From positions 248,001 through 312,000 of the forward strand of contig NW_020194557.1 of the NCBI RefSeq assembly GCF_002865645.1: a stretch of 64,000 nucleotides of DNA, read 5' to 3'. The position numbers were made by a program, and so were the translations under genes. The DNA is from Hyaloscypha bicolor E (Eukaryota > Ascomycota > Leotiomycetes > Helotiales > Hyaloscyphaceae). Every line of letters starts with the position of its first letter. Position 1 is the stretch's first letter. The notes beneath the pieces were generated by a model. It was not told the origin of the DNA and ran no database searches. It worked only from the letters and a program-made list of their open reading frames with translations. Shown here one piece after another: positions 44,561 to 55,123 of this stretch.

Positions 44561-45268
44561 TTAGCTCTGCACTCCACCTCCCATGTCTTGTGCCCGTGTT
44601 CTCTTCAAGACGTTACAAGATCTCGGAACATGAGCTGCGGATCCGGTCCTTGAGCACTTCCTTTGTCCCTGTTTCCCGGTAGTCCCAGTAGCTATTGATA
44701 CCTTATCTTGCATATCCGCAATACCCTGTATACTCCGAATACTATAGCCACCTTCCTTCCCGGAAGGAGTAGCCCTTTGGGTATCGGGGGCATTGAGATA
44801 CGCGTCTACCGAGAGAGGTTCGTCTCGCAGGACTTGGGCTGTATTCGTATGATTTGAGGCTCGAGATTTTTCGAGGGAGAGTAGTTGAGACAGAGCTATA
44901 GAGCGAGGGCAATACTGGCCAGTAATTATAGCCGGTGGCTTTGGGGTTCCGATTACGTCGGGCTTCGATCGTGAATTTGCATTGCCTCCCTGGACAGGAC
45001 GGGAACTATTTTCGTTATCGATAATGTCCATCTCCTGATACCCAAGCCTGTTCGCCTTGGCAAGGAGCTTCACTAATTTACTTGCGCTAATTATTTGGAG
45101 TTGCACCTCGACGGCAAGATCAAGAAACTGCTTGCTTGCAGACTCGAGTATCTCCTTGCCATAAGACTCGAGGATTATACGTACGAGAGGTAAGCCGGTC
45201 ATAGCCTTCCCGATTGAGGGAGTAGTAATAGTATTGCAAGTTATATGGGTGCTCGAGTGGGGGGCCAT
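44561..45268 (-). CDS. Orphan ORF of 235 residues
   Basis: A long open frame with no intron. It starts MAPHSSTHITCNTITTPSIG. Then a helical segment VRIILESYGKEILESASKQF and LDLAVEVQLQIISASKLVKLL follows, and a polar tail to QDMGGGVQS. No signal peptide and no membrane segment. I do not recognise it. It lies in an AT-rich, repeat-like region next to decayed genes, so it may be part of a dead retroelement or a lone gene. Confidence 0.35.
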   Translation of the reverse strand: MAPHSSTHITCNTITTPSIGKAMTGLPLVRIILESYGKEILESASKQFLDLAVEVQLQIISASKLVKLLAKANRLGYQEMDIIDNENSSRPVQGGNANSRSKPDVIGTPKPPAIITGQYCPRSIALSQLLSLEKSRASNHTNTAQVLRDEPLSVDAYLNAPDTQRATPSGKEGGYSIRSIQGIADMQDKVSIATGTTGKQGQRKCSRTGSAAHVPRSCNVLKRTRAQDMGGGVQS

Positions 45269-45700
45269 AGAGCTCGGTACGGAAGATATTATAATACTTA
45301 TTAGGGTAAAGTAGGATTACTCATATGAAAGTATTATCCGCAGTATAGAAGAGCTCGGGGAATATATATACGAAGATGAGCAGAATGGCCATATTTGCTT
45401 ACTTTAAAGCGTCAAATGATATACGTATGGACTACGTTTACTTCGTGAATAATCCTTCTTGAAAGGTGCGACGGAGATAGCCATCTCTGTTCCAGGCTAA
45501 GCAAGGTACAAGAATTATTATATATCTAGAGCTCTTAATAATTATATAATAAGTAATACTTTATTTCAAATAGGTTCAAACGGACTATCTCTCATACTGC
45601 GACATATATAAGTGGCGTTGGGCTGGGATTAGCTATTGTCAAGTCCATCACGATGATTTTGCGAAATGGGCTTTTCAGGTACCCCACAACCCAAGCCCAC
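45269..45700. other. AT-rich stretch
   Basis: No gene or clear element ends found. It separates the orphan ORF from the SET-domain copy. Confidence 0.3.
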
Positions 45701-46829
45701 TTAATCGGCTATCACGGATTCACGCAGGAGTTTACCTATCCGCCAAGGGAAATCACCATGGGGAGGAAGATCGCCCCACCCTCCGCCATTGAAAGATACA
45801 GCTGACGATATCCAGACTAACCCGAATGTATATTGGCTGGATGAACCCAGATCATATGTTTGGCGATACATGCACGACAAGAGCGTGTACTCCTTGGCTC
45901 CAGAATTCGATGAAATGCAAGATCTCGCTGACCACTTCATTCGCCACCTCCGAATCACCTGCAACCCGGGACAATTCTCAGCTCCTTGCGCTTCCCAGCC
46001 TCAAGAGATTCTCAGATAATCTTAAGTCGACTACAGAGAAGGATAGTTTCCGGCGGCATATATGAGAAGATACCTCAGTCTCTACTTGCCAGACTGTGCC
46101 TTCGAGATTTTGGGTACGAATCGATATACAATTACTATATACGAGGCGATGGTCGTTTCACGAAAACTAATTAGGAAAGGCGAAGAGATCAAATATCTTT
46201 GCGGGATCCGGGTCATCTTAACAGGCGAGGAAGAGGACGACCTTAAAGAAAAGGGGCTTGACTTCAGCATTATAAAGACGACTCGAAACAATGCCACGTC
46301 TTTGTTATCTGGGCCAGTACGTTTTTCTAATCACAATTGCGAAGCGGATGCTCGACTTGTTACGACTGGGTCCACTGGGATGAAGGTTGTCGCTACTAGG
46401 GATATTAGGATCGGTGAAGAAATTACGGTTACCTATAGTGGTGACTACTTTGGAGAGGAGAATTGCGAATGTCTTTGTCAGACGTGCGAATACCACTGTC
46501 GAAACGGCTGGATGCCAGAGGATCAGACTGATTCTAACCGCTCTCCAAAAGGCGTGCCCGAATTTGAGAAGGAGGAGAGCTTAGATGACTTGTTAGCGAC
46601 ACAACCTACAAGCAGCGGTCGATCCACGTCGCAGCGTACGAGTGGACGTTCCAGATCCTTGAGAGCTTCTCGAGTCAAGAATGCTTCGGACCCGAAGGCG
46701 CCATATCAACCTGAGTATGAAAAGAGAAACGAAAGGCCTCCGAAAATGATAACTTTAACGGAAAGAGCCGAACTCTCGAAGTCTCACAAATCTCGCGCAC
46801 CCAGCATAAGTCTCTTGAGAAATCGTTGA
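45701..46829 (+). pseudogene. Set9/Suv4-20-like histone H4K20 methyltransferase copy
   Basis: The frame 46062-46829 (255 codons) contains a near-complete SET domain. It opens RRYLSLYLPDCAFEILGTNR, then has SGPVRFSNHNCEADARLVTT (the R-F-x-N-H-x-C motif), GEEITVTYSGDYFGEENCE, and the post-SET CLCQTC. Set9 enzymes methylate Lys20 of histone H4. The stretch before it reads LPSLKRFSDNLKSTTEKDSF-RRH in a different frame and reaches the SET frame only if two bases (AT of CATATATG) are removed. Further upstream (45700-46000) the canonical N-terminus is missing, replaced by unknown fragments such as WLDEPRSYVWRYMHDKSVYS. The chimeric, frameshifted 5-prime half suggests a pseudogene copy; a true SET9 is expected elsewhere. 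The C-terminal tail is Ser/Arg-rich. A start at 46062 could still give a short SET protein. Confidence 0.75.
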
Positions 46830-47292
46830 GTCTTTGAACAGTACTTCCTGTACAACGAGCCGCCCCTACATCAATGCCGAACTCGCAACAATGAGGTAGC
46901 TAGCCGCCCCAACCTGCTCTACAGCCCCGTCTGTTATTGCAGAACTCTTGCGGATCTTCAGGAGCAAAAGAAGTCATTCCACTAGTGTCAATTCAACGAC
47001 TTCAAGCCAGATCTTCAACAATTCAAACAATACCAGCATGGATATTCCAATATTTACTCACCCCGGCCATCTTCATGATGCTCCTGAACAGCATCCTCCA
47101 CTACGGCAAAAGGGGCTTGCTGCGCCTCCCCTCTGAGCGCAGGACCTTGATGATCAGAGACCCAGCTGCCTAAGTCAAATAGCAAACTACTATTCATTTG
47201 CAAGTTTTTCAATTTTAGCTTCCCTTCCACCATATAAAAGAGAAAATCAGACAACATTAGTTCCATGCTCTCAATACTCGAATGTCTTCTTG
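46830..47292. other. Gene-free stretch between gene relics
   Basis: No supportable frame or terminal repeat is seen. Confidence 0.3.
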
Positions 47293-47865
47293 CTATCCTT
47301 CCCTCGTTATCCCCTTTTTTCCCTTGAGTTCGCCCTCCACCCAGCCCTCCACCTCATCCAGGGCCTTCCTCGGCTCCTTCTTCCGCTTCAACAAAAACCC
47401 CTGGATCTCGGCGGGAGAGAACACACCACCCGGAACTTTCTTTGCGAATTCTCCTGCGATACGACTTAACTCCTCCGCACCCAACTTCTCTTCGCCAGGT
47501 TTAGCAACACTGCTGGCAGGGATGCCAGTAGCAGTTCCGTTTGAATTGAGGTTGGGGACCGCCTTCGTGGAGCTGGTATACATCCTTTCAAACAGCTCTT
47601 CGATTTGTTTCTGGGTTGCGTTCTCGAATTTCACCTTGTGGTCTACGTGACCTGGGCGGATCAGCACAGGGTCAAGTTTTTCGTCGTGGTTAGTTGTCAT
47701 TACTAGAACCCGACCTTCGTGTGATGCGACACCTGAGGGTATTAGTCTCTCGGTCATTCTCAGTAGGTAATGAAAAATACCATCAATAACATTGAGAAGA
47801 CCAGAAAGCGAAATCCTGTTTATTATCTCCTCCGAAGGCAGGTTGGCCCTTTGGAGCGCCTCGGC
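47293..47865 (-). pseudogene. BCS1-like AAA ATPase fragment
   Basis: Exon parts 47865-47781 and 47732-47293 join as ISLSGLLNVID-GVASHEGR, then VLVMTTNHDEKLDPVLIRPG and HVDHKVKF. These are the sensor-1 and arginine-finger part of a BCS1-type AAA domain. BCS1 helps insert the Rieske protein into mitochondrial complex III; many fungal relatives have no known role. The BCS1 N-domain, Walker A and Walker B are absent upstream, where a GH47 relic begins instead. The tail (AGEFAKKVPGGVFSPAEIQG) and end (ELKGKKGITREG) are still open. As a truncated copy it is unlikely to work. Confidence 0.75.
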
Positions 47866-47937
47866 CTATTTCAAACAATAATGTCAACTCACGACACATT
47901 GGGTAGCTGGGATTTCGGGTTGAGCATCTCTTACCAG

Positions 47938-48600
47938 CTAAAAACTCTCCATATTGTCTCTCCGCGACGGCGGGACCGCATTGACGTTGTCAAGAGACGT
48001 ATAGCCCTGTCCATCCTCGAGGATCCCGTACTTTTGAAATGCCTTGAATATCTTCCAGCCCCATTCCCGGTAGATTGGGTCGTTCGTGATGCGGTACATC
48101 ATGAAAAGGCTTTCCACAGTCTCCGGGCGTTGCAAGTTGTGTGCATCCAGAGGCTTGACGATGTAGTCTTTCTTCCAGGCAGTCTTGGAGTTGCTGCTAG
48201 AAGGAAATGGTCCCGCGCTGGTCATGGGTTATAGAGCGGCGTCATCAGCTTCGAACCAGGCGCGAGCCCAGTTTCTGTGACCGCATACATACCCCAACAC
48301 GTCTTCATGAGCTCTCTTGCAAGCTGCATCTGCTGGTCTTTCTCGGCACTCCAATAGAGGATATTGATGGTGTGCTACACTACTTGGTGGAGTGGTCCGC
48401 GACACTGGTGCCGGAACACCTGCCAGGGCACCTGCTGGGGCACGCAAAGGAGCTAGTGGATGAGTTCGAGGCCCGACTTCGAGCACAGCGCGGGGTCAAG
48501 AATGGGCGAGGGGGACCAGATATGAAGCGACGCGAGCAGGCGGATGTGGCGGACATTCAACAGCAGAAGAGACCGCGAGGCCGGCCCCGGAGGCAACAGT
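47938..48600 (-). pseudogene. GH47 alpha-1,2-mannosidase fragment
   Basis: The minus frame 48225-47938 reads KDYIVKPLDAHNLQRPETVE, SLFMMYRITNDPIYREWGW, then YTSLDNVNAVPPSRRDNMES-F and a TAG stop where the family has Trp (FWLGETLKY). The TGG-to-TAG change equals C-to-T in a CA context on the other strand, a RIP-type mutation. Upstream pieces in other frames (for example MKTCWGMYAVTETGLAP near 48300) show more loss of frame. Intact enzymes trim mannose in the ER or Golgi, or are secreted. Only the C-terminal third is recognisable. Confidence 0.7.
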
Positions 48601-48910
48601 GAAGACACCCCTTGGTTTGTCTCGCTTCCAAGATGAAAGATATCGAATCCAATAAAATCTGCCCATTCTGCATACTCGGGAATGGTTTTGATCGAAATTT
48701 GAGGTCGGATTTCTTTTGATGGGGTCGCACGGGCCTTGGACGGTCACGTTACTGTAGATTTTCTGACGAATGAGAGCGGTTTCAGGGGAATCTAAAACGC
48801 CACGTGACTGTGGAAATGGGACACATTTGTTGAAATTAGGGGCCTGAGGCCCCTAATAGGCTTAGTAAGCCCTGGAACCGAACGCCATGGGGCTGTGCAC
48901 TAGCTTAATA

Positions 48911-49074
48911 CCCTGTCCAGCTGGAATACCCTGTATAGCTGGAATACCCTGTACGGCTGGAATACCCTGTACGGCTGGAATACCCTGTATAGCTGGAATA
49001 CCCTGTACGGCTGGAATACCCTGTATAGCTGGAATACCATGTACGGCTGGAATACCCTGTATAGCTGTAATCGG
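48911..49074. repeat. 18-bp minisatellite, about nine units
   Basis: The unit is CTGGAATACCCTGTAYRG with small changes, repeated about nine times. Because 18 is a multiple of three, it stays open in both strands, as (IPAVQG)n on minus and (GIPCTA)n on plus. No evidence supports translation. Confidence 0.85.
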
Positions 49075-49121
49075 TTCAGCTGGCATAGGGATTTAGTACA
49101 TGTGACTTAGGGGGTTCAGGG

Positions 49122-49129
49122 CTATATAT
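49122..49129 (+). promoter_or_regulatory. Possible TATA box
   Basis: TATATATA-like word about 105 bp upstream of the ATG at 49232. It is weak evidence on its own. Confidence 0.25.
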
Positions 49130-49231
49130 ACGGGCTACTTACCACTGTAGAACAGCAGTCAATTCAGTACCGTTTACTTGGTTTACATTGCAAGCACGTG
49201 ACCCTAGCTATATTGCTTTAGCTAGTTCAAC

Positions 49232-49741
49232 ATGCTGCTCCCTCCGCGGTACACTCCCCCATCAAGATACAGCCATGAAGTCACAGCGGATCAAGCGATA
49301 ATTCTGCCGTTTAATTTCTTGGGGAGTGGTTTCTGTGCTTTTATGGCGGAAGAGCCAGTCACCTATCAGATCAATCCTTTCTTTCAATTCTCGTGTGTCC
49401 TCGAAAAGGCAGTCCTAGCCTTGATCTCCGAGACTGCCGGGACGTACCGACGTATCCATGACGACGATCTTCCTGCACCCGCGCCTGCACCTGCAATGGA
49501 ACGCAAGTTGTTCTTGAAAGAAGAAACTCCAGCATCTCCCGCCTTCCCTTCATGTCTGCTAAATAACTTTTCTGTCTATAAGCAGCATCCTCGAATTTTT
49601 GATCTTACTCCGACGGCCTCTGTCGCTTCCTCCATCGAGGCACCAAAATCGCCGGCTTGGTCCAGCTCTCGGGGGTTAAACCGTTCGAGGCAATCCGTCC
49701 GAGGCTGTAAGCTGATTATTATCAATAAAAATGCCGACTGA
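49232..49741 (+). CDS. Hypothetical 169-residue protein
   Basis: An intronless frame starting MLLPPRYTPPSRYSHEVTAD. It has a hydrophobic patch (ILPFNFLGSGFCAFMAEEPV), then a Pro/Ala-rich DLPAPAPAPAME and a Ser-rich C-terminal half. No signal peptide, no domain that I recognise. The TATA-like word upstream is compatible with transcription. It may be a chance frame. Confidence 0.3.
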   Translation: MLLPPRYTPPSRYSHEVTADQAIILPFNFLGSGFCAFMAEEPVTYQINPFFQFSCVLEKAVLALISETAGTYRRIHDDDLPAPAPAPAMERKLFLKEETPASPAFPSCLLNNFSVYKQHPRIFDLTPTASVASSIEAPKSPAWSSSRGLNRSRQSVRGCKLIIINKNAD

Positions 49742-50308
49742 AAACTGGCACAAGCGGAAGCACACCCCGCTCAACAGACAGATGTCGCCATGCCCACTTT
49801 AGTTGAGTTCTGTGGTCTCGGATGTCAGGACAAGCTTTGTAAGGGCGCTGACAGGGGAGAAGGTGTGGAGAAGATCGGTCCTTCCATGAAGGCCATTTGC
49901 TGCTTGCGGGTTGTGGGGCAATTTTCAATGAGTCTCCCAAACCTCAGAACGTTTGGCTCCGCCGCTGATCGAAGTGGCGGCCCTCTATGTGGAAACAACC
50001 ATCCGAGCTAGAAACACCACGAGGAACACCCTCGGATCTGCCTCACTCCTCGGCGTCGAATATCCAATCAGTGCGGGGATTTTTATCGTTATCCCTCCAA
50101 GATGCAGCGAATTTTTTACTTGAGTCCTGGACGAAGTGTGGCAAGGCTCACACCACCAATAAGGGTGTCCCTAGACTTCTTTCCCTTGCCATTTAACCCC
50201 TCAGCCATTCCCTTCTGTTCTGGGTTTGAGATCGTTGTTGTGTTGTGACTTTCAAATTTTTCATGACAACTGCCACTAGTAAGCTGAACTCAAACTCAAG
50301 CCCCAAAC
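49742..50308. other. Upstream region of the amino-acid transporter gene
   Basis: No gene. It should hold the promoter of the transporter. Confidence 0.35.
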
Positions 50309-52302
50309 ATGAAGTAAGTGGTCTTGATTCTCTCCTCTCTTCGTTCTAAACTCCTCTATAGCAACGCCGGATTAGCCCTTGAGGGCAACGATCCCCGTGA
50401 TCCAACCCACGCCGCATTTGGAGACAATGAGCCTGTTGAGAAACAGCTCGCGCATAACATCCATGACCGGAGCGTTTCTTTTGAAGAATACGTGTACTAT
50501 GCAACAATTACTCGTGCCGATGAGAAGATCGCCAATGAGAGATTTGTCGCTGCTGCAGGACCCAAGAGCTTCAAGAGCGTCATCAAGAGCAGATTTTCCA
50601 AGGGCCACAAGGAATCTACTGCGCTTGACTCTCCAACAGCCGATAATAACTCGAATGGAGAGAAGACCGCGTACGATGAAAATGGTATTATCCCCGCCCG
50701 TCGCAACCTTGGCGGGATTACAGATTCTGAATGGAAAAATGCTTCCCGAGCTATTCGGACTGCTGGGTGGAGTAGTGTTTTCTACTTGATCACCACTGAT
50801 ATCTTGGGTCCCTTCTCTGTCCCGTAAGATCTTCGATTGCACTGTTTGTGAAGGTTTCTGAGTTCTCTCAGGTGGGCATTTGCTCAGATGGGCTGCGGAC
50901 CAGGTGTGGCCTTGTACACTGTTTTCGGTGGCTTCGCTATGTAGTAAGTACCGCCTTTGCTTTCAGAAAAGCTATTACTGACCAGTACAGCTTCGGATTC
51001 CAGCTCTGGAAAGTCTTCATGGCATTGGACTCCGACCGATATCCTATGAAGAGTTATGCAGATTGCTTCTTCCGAGTTTACGGCAGATGGGCACGACACG
51101 GCGTGAATATCCTGCAGGCAATCCAACTCTTGTTTACGGTTTCCATCCTCATTCTCTCCAACGGTCAAGCCATCTCTCAAGTGTCGAAGGCCAGCATCTG
51201 CTTCATTGTGTGCCTGGTCATCTTCATGGCCGCTGGCATGGTCGTCGGCCAAATCCGAACACTTCAGCGATTCGGCTGGCTGGCAAATTTCGCCGTATGG
51301 ATCAACTTGCTCATTCTGTTTATTGCGTAAGCTACTCCGATCCCTCTCCGAGTATTGTTCTGACAGATGGTTAGCATGGGCGTTGCAGCCAATTCTCCTC
51401 CCAATTATGCCACGGCTGAGGCATCTTTCGGACCGAACTTCGGACCAGGACCCGTCCACACCTACGCCGGCACGCCTCCTGACGGAATGGCCTCCGGCGG
51501 TTCCGGCTTCGTCGGCGTAACCAACCCTATTTCTTTGTCCCATACCCTGGGCTCCCCATTTCATTGGTTGGGAGAATGAGACATGGTCCCGGCTCTCTCC
51601 GAGCTCTCTTCACCCCCAAAGAAACATCTTGCTAATTCGTTGCAGTCCTTGAACGGTCTCAACCAAGCCGTCTATTCCTACGGAGGAGCCATGCTCTTCA
51701 TCTCCTTCCTCGCTGAGATGCGACACCCCTGGGACTTCTGGAAAGGGATCCTCTGCGCCGACATTTTCATCTATGTCGTGTACCTCTTCTTCGGCGTTTT
51801 CGTCTACAGCTATCAAGGCCAATACGCCTTCAATCCCGTCATGCAAGGTCTCTCCCCGTACAACTGGCAAACAGCAACCAACATCATGAACATCGTCACC
51901 GGCCTCATCGCAGCTTGCCTCTACGGCAACATCGGTATAAAAGTCGCCTACGTCGAAGTCTTCCAAGAACTCCTCCACGCCCCACCCCTCACCACTAAAA
52001 CCGGAAAATTCCTCTGGGTCGCTCTCGTTCCCGCCTACTGGGCTTTAGCCTGGGTAGTCTGTGCCGCCATTCCGCAATTCTCCTACATCTCGGGGCTCGT
52101 GGGTGCGGTCTGTATCCTGCAATTCACGTACACTTTCCCCGCGATCCTCGCCTTCGGTTTCCAGATCCAGAAAGACGCCATGGTGCCCGAGGAATCCTTC
52201 GACCCGGCTACCAGGACTTATAATCGGATCGACACGGGTGTTAAGAGGTGGGTGAGAGGTTTTAAGGTTAAGTGGCATTTGAATGCGTTTAATTTCTTTT
52301 AA
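50309..52302 (+). CDS. Aa_trans-type neutral amino-acid transporter (Mtr-like), frameshifted tail
   Basis: Exons 50309-50313, 50362-50823, 50872-50943, 50991-51326, 51375-51516 and 51646-52302 sum to 558 codons. The first exon is only five bases (ATGAA). Junctions restore PFSVP-WAFAQMGCGPG, GGFAM-YFGFQLWKVF and GSGFVG-SLNGLNQAVYSY. Membrane segments match the fungal AAT family, with the NGLNQAVYSYGGAMLFISFL and FLAEMRHPWDFWKG blocks as the most typical. It would import neutral or aromatic amino acids with protons. The frame stops at TAA 52302 after HLNAFNFF. The expected last 35 or so residues (LGALCTAALGIYSSCLGLIS and a FNGASVATSFGCATPV end) continue in a +1 frame to 52420, so a single-base change in a T-rich run has cut the tail. 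Confidence 0.85.
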
Positions 52303-52420
52303 TTTTCTTGGGGCGCTGTGTACGGCGGCTCTCGGCATTTATTCGAGTTGTTTGGGATTGATTAGTGCATTCAATGGTGCGAGTGTAGCGACGAGTTTTG
52401 GGTGTGCTACACCTGTTTAG
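52303..52420 (+). pseudogene. Frameshifted C-terminal remnant of the transporter
   Basis: A second frame encodes the usual end of the family (TSFGCATPV) and stops at TAG 52420. It is the lost last helix of the preceding gene. Confidence 0.7.
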
Positions 52421-54857
52421 ATGGTGAAAGGAGAGATGTGTGGAAGAGAGATGTGTAGAAGGGAGATGTGTAGAAGGGAGATGTGTAGGATACGATCATA
52501 CTATCATCTTTCACGGAGATAGAGGGCATTGAAAAATGGAAGGGAAAGGGGAGGCAAGTCAGGTGGGAGGAGTTGGGCTTCCAACTTCGTCGATGATTTA
52601 AACCAAGCATTTAAAACTTGAATCTCAAAACATATTTGCTCATACTCATCCATGCCCACCACCCAACCCAAAATTCTCCCAGTACCGTTTCAGTGGCTGG
52701 GATTCGTTTTCTTTCCGGAGCAGTCAACTTCGGCTACCTCTTCTCACGTGGGCATAGGGGCTCGCTTAACGAGCAAACCCCTGAACGTGTCATGCAAAGA
52801 GGGAGTTTGTTTTCGTTACACAACGGACCTTCAGCGAGGAGCGCTGTAGTGCACTGGCACGAACTTTTCCTCATTCGTTGCATGTCGAGATTTAAGCGAG
52901 GTGTGTGTTCTTTTCTTTTTGGGTAGGTGGTGGTCGTAGTTCATTAAGGGGTTGGGCGGGCATTGAGGAAGGAGCAACCACATCCTCCTCATCCTCAGCT
53001 CCCTCCTTCTGCAAACATCTCTAACACCACTTTGCTCACTGTGAGGCTTTCGGAGGGTTTACTCCGAGTATATAGCCTAGACGGGATCAGAAGTTGATAA
53101 TTACCACGACACCAAATTCCAATTGGAGAGAATGCTGATTGGAGGAAGCCGCTCCATCTATATTTTTCTCTATTGGCCTCTGCACCTTCTGTAAATATAA
53201 AGTACGAATTGCGTTTTTGCTTAGCTCTCAAACGAAGTTCTTGAGCATGGAGTTTGCGTTGGCTGAAAGTCGGAGCAAGTGACAGTAGTACGATAATTAA
53301 TAACAAACCGAGAAACTTTTCTGATTTAGCATACTTTCGCTCAGCATATCACTTGCCAGTTAAAAGTTTTTGCCTTTCTCGTTTGGCGCGAAGGGAGCAC
53401 CTGGCACGTAAGGTTGATACACTCGATCCTTGCAATCTACTGCCCATTTAGTGTCCTCATGTGTCATCTTTATACTTCCTTGGGCTTTCTCAATGAGTAA
53501 ACGCTGCGTCCATCAGCGGACTTCTGAGATCAGTAGATGGTTTTGTGGAGTGAAATCCTCCGCTGTCAGCAACCACGTCTACGGGGCCTCAACTCAGGTT
53601 GACCTATAAATGCAAAGTATTCTTGGAGTCCTTGCGGCGCCCAACGCTTCAAGGAATGCTTCCCAAGTAAGATCTTACTTCCCTTTCCTAATCTCGTCGC
53701 CCAACTCGAGGAGACACCCACATGTAGCTAACAAGATCTTTCATAAATCATCCTTCCCACCTTTAGCTCTCCTGCTCTACTTCAGCAATAAGGCTATTGT
53801 CAACTGTTTTCTTGCTGTCAAGTATCTACTGCTTGCAGGCAGCCAAGAACTCACGTTTGAAGTGCAAGTATCAGGCATGTCATCAACCTTATGTCGAAAC
53901 CCTAATCCCTCAGATATGTTCCTCGGACCTTGGATCTAGCCAGTAGATGGGGTCAGGCACACCAGGACATGGCTTCCATGCGATAGGACTTCGAACTTGA
54001 AGATGACGCTTGGTGCAATCCTCGGCACAGCGTTCTCCACGCATGCGAAGGATTTTGCTACCGTTGTGTGGCGCATAGTAGATCGTGCAAATTCTGGACA
54101 CCCTTAATTGTTTGAGGGTGCTCTGGAGATTCGATTTGGCGCAAGGTATGTAGGAATCCCAAATTGTTAACTTTCTAGAAACGTTTTGCGCGACCGAAGC
54201 GTACGAAGTAGTGCACAGCCTGAAAGCATTCGGAGGCGTTGAAGCCTAACTGCGCCGGGATGTTTACAACCTCTTGACTTGCAAGCAAGAGATCAGACGC
54301 CTTTGTTTCCGAGCGACAACGATGACTCAGTTGCTCTGCTCGATCAGCTCTGCTCAGCTCCAATAGACTCCGTCCCACCTCCGCTGAGGGGCAGTCGTTG
54401 CGCCCTACTTCCTTCGTGCATCAGCATTCCATCTGGCGATATATCTCATCGGACTCATTTCTTCCCTCGCCGCGCGCCTTCACTCTGTCTCATTCCATCT
54501 ATCGCACTTAGCATATTCTATCGTATTCTATCAAAGGCGCAGAGAGTGCCGCTGACTTTCGAAGACTCGAACTTCACCTTCGGCTTTTGCGCAAATAGGC
54601 AACCTCACTCTACCTCTCCCAGCTGGCACAACCACCCTTCCCGATCAAGGTTAGTACAGGATAAGCTTCCTTCATCCGCCATGCAGCCTATATAGCTACT
54701 AATATTATATAGACGACGGTCACGTTCCTCATACTTGCATTCTTCCTCATCTTGCGATGAGCATCCACAAGCAGGCAGGCTCTTGGGCACACTTCGTTGT
54801 GATCATGGCGGCTAGGTCTTTTTAACTTCAATTTTATTTATTCCCTTAAACGTACTT
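52421..54857. other. Long gene-poor stretch
   Basis: A 17-bp tandem (GAGATGTGTAGAAGG units) is at about 52434-52488. None of the short frames at 52.6-54.7 kb has a domain or a spliced model. No transposon ends were found. Confidence 0.4.
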
Positions 54858-55058
54858 ATGGCTAACACGTGTGTATCCACGCAGACAGGCGACAACGCTC
54901 TTGCTGGAGAATATGAATTCGACATCACTTGTCGTTTCCCTCCAGATGATACCAACGACAGGGCGATATGGTTCAAAGGCTATTATATCGAGATCGTCAA
55001 AGAGGAAACAGGCGAGCACAAAATACACGAAGTCAATAAAACCCCCACGACTCAATAG
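54858..55058 (+). CDS. Hypothetical 66-residue protein
   Basis: A short frame with ordered-looking content (EYEFDITCRFPPDDTNDRAI, WFKGYYIEIVKEETGE). There is no signal peptide. I do not recognise it. It could be a fragment of a larger gene. Confidence 0.25.
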   Translation: MANTCVSTQTGDNALAGEYEFDITCRFPPDDTNDRAIWFKGYYIEIVKEETGEHKIHEVNKTPTTQ

Positions 55059-55123
55059 GTGAAATATGATGTTCCTGCCCGGTATACTTGTTACGTCAGA
55101 GGCGCTACCGTTAAATTGGACCG

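Noticed and set aside
48862..49096. (IPAVQG)n peptide as a real gene
   Set aside because: Open only because the repeat unit is 18 bp; no other support. Also not a CRISPR, since there are no spacers.
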